Shown here piece by piece: positions 53,491 through 61,639 of a stretch of 64,000 nt of DNA (positions within the stretch are counted from its first letter, which is position 1; each line of letters begins with the position of its first letter). The stretch spans positions 186,001 to 250,000 of the forward strand of contig CAIJNL010000002.1 of the NCBI GenBank assembly GCA_903822005.1. Direction: 5' to 3'. The DNA comes from an uncultured Nitrospiraceae bacterium. GTDB taxonomy: Bacteria > Nitrospirota > Thermodesulfovibrionia > Thermodesulfovibrionales > Dissulfurispiraceae. The notes under the pieces were generated by a model, which was given only the letters and a program-made list of their open reading frames with translations, made no database searches and was not told where the DNA came from. The position numbers and the translations under genes were made by a program.

Positions 53491-54675
53491 CTATTTTTTT
53501 CTATTGCCCGTAAGTTCATCTATCGCCGATTCGAGCCGCGATGCCTCTTGTGCTATGATGCTAACATATTGCCACTCTTCTGTTGACGGGTTAAGCGTCT
53601 TTTCGAGCTTTCTGGCAAACCCGCCTATGGCAGTCAGCGGGTTCCTGATCTCATGCACCACCAGCTGAATGGCATCACCGACTGACATCTTTTCCCTTCT
53701 GCTCTCAGAAGCCACTGGCAGGGTATTCACACTCCCCGCTTCGCTGAGCTGCATCACTCTCTCAGAAAGCGCGCTGAGGGCAGTATTGGCTTTTTCCATA
53801 AGTGCCAGCATGTCCTGTTTCTTGTTCATTTCGACCTTGAAGCTTGAAGCTATCTCCTGCACTTCTTCAAAGGCGGCTATCAGGATGTCCGAAAACATAT
53901 CATACTCCAGACGGTATATACCTTCCGCCCTGCTGAAGGAACTCTGCCATTCAGCAGATTTTTGCCTGATGAGCGCCGAAAATTCTCTCGACATGTCGCA
54001 TACAAACGCGAGTTCAGAAACTTTTTTGGTATTGAGTCCTATATCATGATGCCTCTGGCAATCAATTATGTTGTCGGGGAATCCCCAATATTTGAGAACG
54101 GCCTCGCCAACCTGCCTGTGGTTTATACCGAATTCCTCAGTCTGCCACTGAAGCAGGGGCTTGAGCGGCTGTAAATGGATACGCTGCACCTCTTTTTTCC
54201 CTTTTATAAGCAGATCAAAGAAGATCAGAAGTCCTATTTCCAGGATCAATCCGCCTATAAACGCTTCGTCCGGTTTGCAGGTCCTGAGCCGCTGGGCGAG
54301 CGATTTGGCTATCAGGGCCTGATACAGAGAGGCCTTCCAGAACTCCTCGTAATCGAGCGGGCCGACCCTGCCGAGCGGAAAGGTGTCCCTTAATGAGAGA
54401 GAAAGGGCCATTATTCGCAGGCGTGTCAATCCGGTAACAGTGATTGCCTGGCCGATAGTGGTAACGGGGTCGCCCGCGCGGAAAAAAGCGCTGTTGGCAA
54501 GTCTCAGCAGGCGTACCGTGAGAGAGGGGTCTTTTTCAATGACTGCGGACAGATCGTCAATCGTTATATTTTCTATCGAGGCGAGTCTTACGAGTTTCAT
54601 GGCTACCGGTGAGAGCGCCGGCAGGGAATATCCGGAGGCTATCTTGTCCAGTATTTCCTGTTCCTGGTTCCTCAT
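53491..54675 (-). CDS. HDOD protein ending in a HisKA domain without ATPase
   Basis: 394 residues. An HDOD domain (about 15-225) starts LPALSPVAMKLVRLASIENI and has DPSLTVRLLRLANSAFFR; the HD metal motif is lost (GGLILEIGLL). A helical linker with a coiled coil (270-312) leads to a complete HisKA dimerisation domain, LVVHEIRNPLTAIGGFARKL (His341). The protein stops shortly after the second helix with no HATPase domain, and the DNA beyond is the antisense of the neighbouring kinase, so no remnant remains. It follows lspA by 31 bases on the same strand. Confidence 0.85.
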   Translation of the reverse strand: MRNQEQEILDKIASGYSLPALSPVAMKLVRLASIENITIDDLSAVIEKDPSLTVRLLRLANSAFFRAGDPVTTIGQAITVTGLTRLRIMALSLSLRDTFPLGRVGPLDYEEFWKASLYQALIAKSLAQRLRTCKPDEAFIGGLILEIGLLIFFDLLIKGKKEVQRIHLQPLKPLLQWQTEEFGINHRQVGEAVLKYWGFPDNIIDCQRHHDIGLNTKKVSELAFVCDMSREFSALIRQKSAEWQSSFSRAEGIYRLEYDMFSDILIAAFEEVQEIASSFKVEMNKKQDMLALMEKANTALSALSERVMQLSEAGSVNTLPVASESRREKMSVGDAIQLVVHEIRNPLTAIGGFARKLEKTLNPSTEEWQYVSIIAQEASRLESAIDELTGNRKK

Positions 54676-54706
54676 ACCTGAAAGTTAACAGAAATAGCGC
54701 GGCATG

Positions 54707-55162
54707 TCAATTCCCACGATTGCCCCGGATAGTTTTTACAAAAAGAAAAGCTATCCCGACTGTCAGGGCTGAATCAGCCACATTGAAAGCAGGCCAGTGG
54801 TAACTGCCGATGTAAAAATCGAGAAAATCCACTACATAACCAAATACAGCCCTGTCGAGCAGATTTCCGGCAGCTCCTCCAAGCAGAAGCGAATATGCAA
54901 TACGGTTGCCGCCGTCCCTGACAATCAGGACTGTCAGGAACACTACGGCGGCTATCGAGACAAAAATGAAAAAATAGATGCCGAGGCTTTTGAACATCCC
55001 GAATGCAGAACCCGTATTCTCTGCATAAACAATATTAAAAAATGGCGTCACCCTGATAACATCAAAAAAACCGATATGGGCCTTTATATAATATTTGGTG
55101 GCCTGGTCGAGTATAAAAACTATAACCGATATAAGAAAAGACGTCGCCAGTGCCTTTATCAT
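54707..55162 (-). CDS. lspA: Lipoprotein signal peptidase (signal peptidase II)
   Basis: An inner-membrane aspartyl protease that cleaves signal peptides of lipid-modified prolipoproteins. 151 residues, four membrane helices. The catalytic Asp residues lie in GGAAGNLLDRAVFGYVVDF and FNVADSALTVG; FNIVYAENTGSAFG is also conserved. It overlaps the ileS stop by four bases, a very common ileS-lspA pairing. Confidence 0.96.
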   Translation of the reverse strand: MIKALATSFLISVIVFILDQATKYYIKAHIGFFDVIRVTPFFNIVYAENTGSAFGMFKSLGIYFFIFVSIAAVVFLTVLIVRDGGNRIAYSLLLGGAAGNLLDRAVFGYVVDFLDFYIGSYHWPAFNVADSALTVGIAFLFVKTIRGNRGN

Positions 55163-57948
55163 TTAATTGCGCCGAAACACCTTTCGCATATTCCGGGGTG
55201 TTCGGTGAAGGTACCGACAAATGTACTGCGGTTCCAGCAGCGATCGCACTTTTCGCCGGCTGCCCTGCCTACCTTTATGAAAAGCCCGGTAAGTTCAGGA
55301 CTCGCATAAGCGTCTTCAACCGGTCCGGCCGCCTTCCCGATATTTACCTTTGAGACAATAAACAGCGCGGGCAGGAATTCCCTGTAACTGCTCAGGAGAG
55401 TAAAATCTTCCTCTGACAGGTAGAGTGTGAGTTCGGCTTCGAGGGCGTTTCCAAGAAATTTCTCCTGTCTCTTTATCTCAAGGGCCTTGTTTGCCTCGTC
55501 CCTGATCTTTATCATTCTCTCCCATCTCTTTTCGAGTTCCGGATTTATATATTTTTCATCGGCTTCAGGAAACCCGGCAAGGAATATGCTGCCGGCCCCG
55601 GACTTCTGATTTTCAGGGATGTGTTTCCATATCTCTTCCGCGGTAAAAGAAAGGATGGGTGCAACAAGCCTTGTCATGTCCGTCAGTATGCGGCACAACA
55701 CCCACTGCGCGGCGCGTCTCTCCACAGAGCCGGCCTTGTATGTGTACAAGCGGTCTTTGAGGATATCCAGATAGAATGAACTCATGTCTACCACGCAGAA
55801 GTTATAGACCGCATGGAATATCTCATGGAATTCGAAGCGCTCGTATGCGGAATCAACGCGCCGTATAAGCGCATTCAGCCTCGACATTGCCCAGGTATCT
55901 ATTTCGAGCAGGTCGGAGCTGTAGTCCTTGCCGTCAAAGTCATACGTATTTCCGAGCAGAAAACGTCCGGTGTTCCTGATCTTCCTGTAGGCCTCTGTGA
56001 GCCTGCTGATTATCTCCTTCGAGAGCTTTACGTCATCGCGGTAATCCTCGGCCGATACCCACAATCTTATGATCTCCGCGCCGTTTGCCTTTATAACTTC
56101 CTGCGGGGCTATAACATTGCCCATGGACTTTGACATCTTCTTGCCCTGCCCGTCGACCGTAAAACCATGCGTCAGCACAGCGTCATACGGTGCCTTGTCG
56201 CGAGTGCCGACAGACGCGAGCAAAGAACTCTGAAACCAGCCGCGGTGCTGGTCGCTGCCCTCAAGGTACAGGGCCGCAGGCCATGAAAGCCTCTCGTCCC
56301 TTTCGAGCACGGCCGCATGGCTGACCCCAGAGTCGAACCAGACATCAAGGATGTCCATCTCTTTTTTGAGAGAGGAGCCGCCGCACTTTGAGCAGGTCGT
56401 GCCTTCACCGATAAAGTCTTTGACCCCCATCTCATACCAGATGTCAGCGCCCTTCTGTTCGATGAGAGAAACGATCCTGCTGAACAGGGCGTCGTCCTTA
56501 ATAAATTCGCCGCAATCGCTGCAGGAGATCAGCATTATAGGCACGCCCCACGCCCGCTGGCGCGAGATACACCAATCCGGCCTGCCTGAAACCATGCCCT
56601 GAATTCTTTCCTTACCCCAGGTCGGAATCCACTTTACCCTGTCGATCTCTTTAAGGGCCTGGGCCCTGAGACCGGTCTGGTCCATGGAGATAAACCACTG
56701 CGCGGTTGCCCTGAATATGACAGGCTTTTTGCAGCGCCAGCAGTGCGGGTATGAATGTTTTATCTTATCGGTCCTTAAAAGGGCGCCCTTCTCTGTCAGA
56801 AGCGCGATGATCCCATCATTTGCCTTGAAAACAAACTGCCCTTCAAACTCCGGTACTTGGCGGGTGAATTTGCCATGGTCGTCCACCGGGGCATAAATCT
56901 CAAGCCCATACTGCATCCCGGCATTGTAGTCGTCTTCGCCGTGACCCGGTGCTATATGAACAATACCGCTTCCTTCGCCCACAGTAACGAAATTCCCGAG
57001 TATCACTTTTGACTGTCTGTCTATAAACGGGTGCTTTGCGTCAGACCCTTCGAGTTTGGCCCCGGTTATTTCAGCTGCAACCGCGCCTGTGATTTCAAGC
57101 CTGTCTCTCAGGCCCTCCAGATTTTCTTTAGCCACTACGAGATAGTCGCCGTCTTTTTCAACAGCAACGTACTCAAGCTCGGGATGCACTGCGAGCGCAA
57201 GGTTTGCGGGCAGGGTCCATGGAGTGGTTGTCCAGATAACTATGAACACATTTTTGCCCTTGAGCCCGCCAAAGTGTTTCGCTACATCTTCATCAGACAG
57301 CCTGAACTTCACGAATACCGAGGGAGATTCCTTATCGTTGTACTCAACTTCCGCCTCGGCAAGGGCTGTTACGCAAGAGGGGCACCAATGAACAGGCTTC
57401 TTGCCCTTGTATACCGACCCTCGCTGCACAAACCTGAAAAACTCCCGTACAATGGTCGCCTCATAATCATGAGTCATGGTAAGGTAGGGCTTCATCCAGT
57501 CGCCGAATATGCCGAGTCTCTGAAATTCTTCCCTCTGAATGCCTACATATTTACCCGCATATTCCCGGCAGAGTTCCCTTTTACCCGTTGCACTGATCTC
57601 TTCTTTTTTGGGGCCGAGGTTTTTATCTACCTGAAGCTCTATGGGCAGGCCGTGGCAGTCCCATCCGGGCACATAAGGGGAATAAAATCCCTTCATCGAC
57701 CTGTATTTGACGATCATGTCCTTGAGGATCTTGTTAAGGGCGTGACCGATATGAATATTGCCGTTGGCATAAGGCGGGCCGTCATGGAGAATGTAAGCCT
57801 TATTGCCCCTGTTCTTCTCCTGGATACGGGCGTAAATGTCGTTCTCTTCCCAGAACTTGAGCATCTCAGGCTCCTTCTGCCCGAGGTTGGCCTTCATGGG
57901 AAAGTCTGTCTGTGGTAAATTAAGAGTGTCTTTATAGTCGATAGCCAT
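55159..57948 (-). CDS. ileS: Isoleucyl-tRNA synthetase
   Basis: A class I synthetase that charges tRNA(Ile) and edits Val. 929 residues from the ATG at 57948. It begins MAIDYKDTLNLPQTDFPMKA; the HIGH motif is in PYANGNIHIGHALNKILKD, the editing domain has WTTTPWTLPANLALAVHPE, and KMSKSMGNV is the KMSKS loop. The C-terminus is a zinc finger (CDRCW to CERCFGAIK). The frame runs a further 96 codons upstream into the nfo gene on the other strand, but that part does not resemble IleS, so it is excluded. Confidence 0.97.
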   Translation of the reverse strand: MAIDYKDTLNLPQTDFPMKANLGQKEPEMLKFWEENDIYARIQEKNRGNKAYILHDGPPYANGNIHIGHALNKILKDMIVKYRSMKGFYSPYVPGWDCHGLPIELQVDKNLGPKKEEISATGKRELCREYAGKYVGIQREEFQRLGIFGDWMKPYLTMTHDYEATIVREFFRFVQRGSVYKGKKPVHWCPSCVTALAEAEVEYNDKESPSVFVKFRLSDEDVAKHFGGLKGKNVFIVIWTTTPWTLPANLALAVHPELEYVAVEKDGDYLVVAKENLEGLRDRLEITGAVAAEITGAKLEGSDAKHPFIDRQSKVILGNFVTVGEGSGIVHIAPGHGEDDYNAGMQYGLEIYAPVDDHGKFTRQVPEFEGQFVFKANDGIIALLTEKGALLRTDKIKHSYPHCWRCKKPVIFRATAQWFISMDQTGLRAQALKEIDRVKWIPTWGKERIQGMVSGRPDWCISRQRAWGVPIMLISCSDCGEFIKDDALFSRIVSLIEQKGADIWYEMGVKDFIGEGTTCSKCGGSSLKKEMDILDVWFDSGVSHAAVLERDERLSWPAALYLEGSDQHRGWFQSSLLASVGTRDKAPYDAVLTHGFTVDGQGKKMSKSMGNVIAPQEVIKANGAEIIRLWVSAEDYRDDVKLSKEIISRLTEAYRKIRNTGRFLLGNTYDFDGKDYSSDLLEIDTWAMSRLNALIRRVDSAYERFEFHEIFHAVYNFCVVDMSSFYLDILKDRLYTYKAGSVERRAAQWVLCRILTDMTRLVAPILSFTAEEIWKHIPENQKSGAGSIFLAGFPEADEKYINPELEKRWERMIKIRDEANKALEIKRQEKFLGNALEAELTLYLSEEDFTLLSSYREFLPALFIVSKVNIGKAAGPVEDAYASPELTGLFIKVGRAAGEKCDRCWNRSTFVGTFTEHPGICERCFGAIK

Positions 57949-57999
57949 AGAATGAAAAAATAACACTAAATTGAGCATTGAGTCAAGAAAGAGGAGCAT

Positions 58000-58875
58000 A
58001 TGCCCATTGATAAAAAGAGGAATTTGGCAGTTCAGGCAATAAGATTGGGGGTGCATACCTCCATAGCCGGAGGTTTGCCTCTTTCTCTTGAAAGGGCCAG
58101 AGAACTCGGCTGTAACACCATGCAGATATTCTCTCATAACCCGAGGCAATGGGCTGTGTCGGCCATACCGGCGGATGTTTCCGAATCCTTTAAGAAGATG
58201 CGCGCCGAATTCGATATCGCGCCCGTTTTTGTGCATACCTCTTACCTGATCAACCTTGCGGCTTCAGATACTGTAATACTGAAAAAGTCTGTCGAACTCC
58301 TTAAGCGGGAGCTGGACCTTGCAGATACACTCGGAGCGGAGTATGTTGTGGTGCATACGGGCAGCGATTCACAGGGCGTTGCGACCGAAAGCCGCCTGCG
58401 GGCGGTTGATGCCATAAAGAAAATCGCCGGCAGCTGGAAGTCCCGCCTGCTGCTCGAAAACACGGCGGGTGAAAAAGGAGACATTACTTCGCAGATCGGC
58501 GACCTTGCAGAGATAATCAGGCTCTCAGATTCGGATTTGATAGCAGGCATCACCTTTGATACCTGTCATGCCTTTGCAGCCGGTTATGATCTGAGAAGTG
58601 ACAATGACATATCAGCCCTTGCCGCCGAGATCGAGAAACTGCTAGGGCTCGAAAAAATAAAGCTGATCCATCTGAATGATGCCAAAAAAGGCCTGGCCTC
58701 TCACGTGGACAGGCACTGGCATATTGGTGAAGGAGAGATCGGCCTCGACGGCCTGCGCAAATTTGTAAATCACAAGGCATTCAAAGGCATTCCATTAGTG
58801 CTTGAAACACCGAAAAAGGAAGAAGATGACGATCCTCGCAACCTGGCGATTGTGAGAAATATGCTGGCGAATTGA
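58000..58875 (+). CDS. nfo: Endonuclease IV (AP endonuclease, Nfo)
   Basis: A zinc-dependent enzyme that cuts DNA at abasic sites for base-excision repair. 291 residues. Signatures include LGVHTSIAGGLPLSLERARE, NTMQIFSHNPRQW, VVHTGSD, LLENTAGEKGD, TFDTCHAFAAGYDL, KLIHLNDAKKGLASHVDRH and HIGEGEIGLDGL, together giving the three-zinc site. GAGGAG lies just before the ATG. It is divergent from ileS. Confidence 0.96.
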   Translation: MPIDKKRNLAVQAIRLGVHTSIAGGLPLSLERARELGCNTMQIFSHNPRQWAVSAIPADVSESFKKMRAEFDIAPVFVHTSYLINLAASDTVILKKSVELLKRELDLADTLGAEYVVVHTGSDSQGVATESRLRAVDAIKKIAGSWKSRLLLENTAGEKGDITSQIGDLAEIIRLSDSDLIAGITFDTCHAFAAGYDLRSDNDISALAAEIEKLLGLEKIKLIHLNDAKKGLASHVDRHWHIGEGEIGLDGLRKFVNHKAFKGIPLVLETPKKEEDDDPRNLAIVRNMLAN

Positions 58876-59030
58876 TAGACTGTCCACTGCTGTGTTGTCT
58901 TGCTCTTATGCATTTATATGTAATCGCGCCTTATTTTTTATCATACTGCCCGTCCTGATTTTTGCCTGACAACCTCGTTGTAGAGAAATTCCGCAAATAT
59001 AAGCGATAATATGTAATCAGGAGGTCTGTG

Positions 59031-59231
59031 ATGAAATATAAAGTCAGCATTTGCAAAACAGATGAAGGGTATTCTGTCTCGGTCCCCGGTCTGCCGGGAT
59101 GCTGGTCGCAGGGCCTGACAGAGACAGAAGCAATGGAAAATATAAAGGACGCGATAAAGTCATATTTGGAGACTGTTGAAGAATTAACGAAAGATAAGGA
59201 TTGTCGCTTTGTTGAAGTAGCTAATGCCTAA
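59031..59231 (+). CDS. hicB: HicB-like antitoxin
   Basis: 66 residues from the ATG at 59031, which has CAGGAGG upstream; a GTG three bases earlier is also in frame. The sequence YKVSICKTDEGYSVSVPGLPG followed by GCWSQGLTETEAMENIKDAI is the partial RNase-H-like HicB fold. No DNA-binding tail is visible, so it is a short form. It overlaps the hicA-like gene by eight bases, in antitoxin-first order. Confidence 0.85.
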   Translation: MKYKVSICKTDEGYSVSVPGLPGCWSQGLTETEAMENIKDAIKSYLETVEELTKDKDCRFVEVANA

Positions 59232-59436
59232 GTTGTCAGGCGTAACCCACCAGCGGGCCGTTAACGCTTTTCAGAAAGCGGGCTTCCGGATTGTGCGGGA
59301 AGGAAAGCATATTACAATGACCAATGGCGAGCGCATCATCACCATTCCGAGAGCGAACCCCATTCATGCCTTTACAATGGCTGGAATAGTAAAGGATGCC
59401 GGACTTCTTATTGAAGAGTTCAAAAACCTTTTATAG
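59224..59436 (+). CDS. hicA: HicA-like mRNA interferase toxin (YcfA family)
   Basis: 70 residues with the HicA dsRBD-like pattern: VTHQRAVNAFQKAGFRIVRE, GKHITMTNG with the catalytic His, and PRANPIHAFTMAGIVKDAGL. It overlaps hicB by eight bases. Such toxins cleave mRNA when free of the antitoxin. Many chromosomal copies of this pair are of uncertain activity. Confidence 0.87.
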   Translation: MPKLSGVTHQRAVNAFQKAGFRIVREGKHITMTNGERIITIPRANPIHAFTMAGIVKDAGLLIEEFKNLL

Positions 59437-59560
59437 CCGGAGCACACCTTGGTCTGGCGATTATGCAATTTGATGTGCCAGCGTCTTCATATTTTATTTA
59501 CAGCAATGCTATTCCCTGCTGCACTGCCAAGAAACCAGGTTACAAACACGGAGGCATGAA

Positions 59561-60283
59561 TTGTCTGTAACCGCAACCACCTTCCCTTACTGGCTGACTG
59601 ACTGGATGGACGCGCGCAAGATCACCCTCTGGGGTGTTGCAGATCTTCGTGATTTTTTGACTCCCACAGATGAAACTGGTCATAGTTTTCCTTTTGCGAT
59701 TTCCTGGGTCATTCCAATGGACCCTCAAATAATGTCCGGCATCAAGACCCGCCCTAATCAGGCATACGCTGACGAGTATGCGAGGGTGAACAGACTTATC
59801 AATGAATTATCGGAAGCATTAGCAAAAGAAATTATAAGCAAAGGTCATCGCTCCAAACCGCTGGCTGCCTCTGACCGCACCGACACAATCAATATCAAAG
59901 GCGACTTTCCACAAAAGACCGCGGCCACCCGGGCCGGGCTGGGCTGGATCGGTCGGCACTGCCAGCTTATAACACGCGAGTTCGGCCCCTGGGTGCGCAT
60001 AGGAACAGTCTTTACCAATATGGACCTTCACTGTGCGACACCGATAGCTCAAACGCTTTGTGGAAAATGCGACCGCTGCGTTGAGGCCTGTCCTGCCAAG
60101 GCATTGAAAGGCAACTTATGGTATCCGGGGATACCGCGCGAAGAGCTTCTGGATGTCCATGCCTGCGATAATTGGAAAAAGGAGCACTACTTTCAGTATC
60201 ACAAGGGGCACAACTGCGGGATATGCGCATCAGTCTGCCCACATGGATTAAAGGTCTTGAAAGGCCGGATGGATAAGGCCTGA
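59561..60283 (+). CDS. Short QueG-like protein with two 4Fe-4S clusters
   Basis: 240 residues, starting at TTG, which is supported by GGAGG six bases upstream; the ATG at 59557 is out of frame and runs into a stop. The C-terminal half carries two ferredoxin-type clusters (CGKCDRCVEACPAKAL and CGICASVCPHGL), and KTAATRAGLGWIGRHCQLI matches the region before them in epoxyqueuosine reductase. At 240 residues it is about 100 shorter than QueG and lacks its C-terminal HEAT repeats, so it is more likely one of the reductase-like relatives (COG1600) of unknown substrate. Confidence 0.82.
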   Translation: MSVTATTFPYWLTDWMDARKITLWGVADLRDFLTPTDETGHSFPFAISWVIPMDPQIMSGIKTRPNQAYADEYARVNRLINELSEALAKEIISKGHRSKPLAASDRTDTINIKGDFPQKTAATRAGLGWIGRHCQLITREFGPWVRIGTVFTNMDLHCATPIAQTLCGKCDRCVEACPAKALKGNLWYPGIPREELLDVHACDNWKKEHYFQYHKGHNCGICASVCPHGLKVLKGRMDKA

Positions 60284-60299
60284 CTACGGCAAAGAAACC

Positions 60300-60632
60300 C
60301 TATTCTGCCGGCAGGTTCATCGAAAGCAGCAGCATGTCAGTCATACCCGTATTCTCATACGAATGCATCTCACCTGCAGCCACCTGCACAGTCACGCCGG
60401 GCTTTGCCGCATAAGACTTTCCGCCTACCTGTACAGTCCCTTCGCCGCTGATAAAGTAAAACAGGTGCGCGTACTTGTCGGCATGGACCCTGAATTTACC
60501 GCCCGGCCCAACACGCGTAAGCACCGCCTTTACCTTTTCATCAAGCAGGGTCTTTCCGAAGACCCCCTCGGTCACCTCGGGACGTACAGGCCGCCACTCC
60601 ATCGCTGATATGTCTGCAACATTGCTTGTCAT
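60300..60632 (-). CDS. Single-domain cupin protein
   Basis: 110 residues. A cupin_2-type barrel: GGKFRVHADKYAHLFYFISGEGTV holds motif 1 (His and Glu ligands partly present), PGVTVQVAAGEMHSYENTG holds motif 2 with its His. It may bind a metal and a small carboxylate or sugar. No substrate is indicated. It converges on the QueG-like gene with a 16-base gap. Confidence 0.82.
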   Translation of the reverse strand: MTSNVADISAMEWRPVRPEVTEGVFGKTLLDEKVKAVLTRVGPGGKFRVHADKYAHLFYFISGEGTVQVGGKSYAAKPGVTVQVAAGEMHSYENTGMTDMLLLSMNLPAE

Positions 60633-60725
60633 GTCTAAATGATAATAGCGAAGAAGATACTTGTCAAATCCCCTGAAACCACCTTCACGTTACTGAATGC
60701 CGCGCATTGTTCCTGACCGCCATAA

Positions 60726-60754
60726 TTGACAATAGTCCATCACTTTAGATTAAA
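60726..60754 (+). promoter_or_regulatory. Possible lemA promoter
   Basis: TTGACA (60726-60731) is perfect, but the hexamer 17 bases on (ATTAAA, 60749-60754) is a poor -10. TATACT at 60761-60766 is an alternative -10 without a -35. Either gives a leader of about 100 bases. Confidence 0.35.
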
Positions 60755-60863
60755 TGAAGCTATACTTGTATATGGATGTCCGATGGACGTATGAACGGCA
60801 TCGGTATTACCGCTGCCTTGACGGACAATTCATCAATATAAACTCACATGGAGGTTTCTGATA

Positions 60864-61445
60864 ATGTTATTCCTGATTATTATGCTTGCCATTGCCGTTG
60901 GGCTGGTAGTTTGGCTGATATCTGCATACAACCGCCTTATTTCGCTGAAGAATCAGACTGTCAATGCCTTCAAGCAGATCGACATTCAGCTCAAGAGACG
61001 GCACGACCTTATACCCAATCTCGTAAACGCCGTAAAAGGGGCGATGAATTTCGAGAAGGGCACGCTGGAAGCAGTCACTTCAGCAAGGACTGCTGCTGTC
61101 AGCGCTTCAGCGTCATCTTCACCAGAAACGATTTCAAAGGTCGCGGCGGCTGAAGGTCTGCTGACTACGGCCCTGGGACGCCTTCTCGCAGTGGTAGAGG
61201 CATATCCTGACCTTAAGTCCACCGGCAACGTCAGCCAGCTGCAGGAAGAGCTCGCGTCGACCGAAAACAGGATCTCCCAGGCGCGACTGACCTATAACGA
61301 TACGGCGACAATCTACAACATTTCGCAGAGCCAGTTCCCGACGCTGCTTGTATCAGGCATGGCCGGGGCTGCCAAGGTCGACCTCTGGGAGATCACCGAA
61401 GAGGGCGACAAGAGCGTCCCGAATGTTGATTTGTCACTGAAATAA
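60864..61445 (+). CDS. lemA: LemA family protein
   Basis: 193 residues. An N-terminal membrane helix (MLFLIIMLAIAVGLVVWLISAYN) is followed by the LemA helical bundle: NQTVNAFKQIDIQLKRRHDLIPNLV, a Ser/Ala-rich loop, LSQLQEELASTENRISQARL-like QLQEELASTENRISQARLTY, and the TYNDTATIYNISQSQFPT segment. The biochemical role of LemA is not settled; it is often next to a TPM-domain or M48 gene, neither of which is here. GGAGG lies nine bases before the ATG, and a strong terminator follows. Confidence 0.93.
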   Translation: MLFLIIMLAIAVGLVVWLISAYNRLISLKNQTVNAFKQIDIQLKRRHDLIPNLVNAVKGAMNFEKGTLEAVTSARTAAVSASASSSPETISKVAAAEGLLTTALGRLLAVVEAYPDLKSTGNVSQLQEELASTENRISQARLTYNDTATIYNISQSQFPTLLVSGMAGAAKVDLWEITEEGDKSVPNVDLSLK

Positions 61446-61484
61446 CAATAGTAATTTCAATAATATTTCTCTGAATGTACACAG

Positions 61485-61529
61485 GGCGGCAAGGGCATTC
61501 GATTCGATGTCTCGGTGCCGCCTTTTTTT
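61485..61529 (+). terminator. Rho-independent terminator of lemA
   Basis: GGCGGCA (61485-61491) pairs with TGCCGCC (61516-61522) around a 24-base loop that has minor internal pairing; seven T residues follow. Confidence 0.85.
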
Positions 61530-61639
61530 AGAGATTACTCAGGTAGCAAGATCATGCGTGTTTTTGATAATGCGGTCGCTAAAGGAATAGGAGCTTATTC
61601 AGCGAGACAAGAAGCGAATGCCTTTGCCAGCCCTTTTAT

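Noticed and set aside
57949-58236. N-terminal extension of the ileS frame by 96 codons
   Set aside because: It lies antisense to nfo, shows no IleS similarity, and the ATG at 57948 begins the conserved protein.
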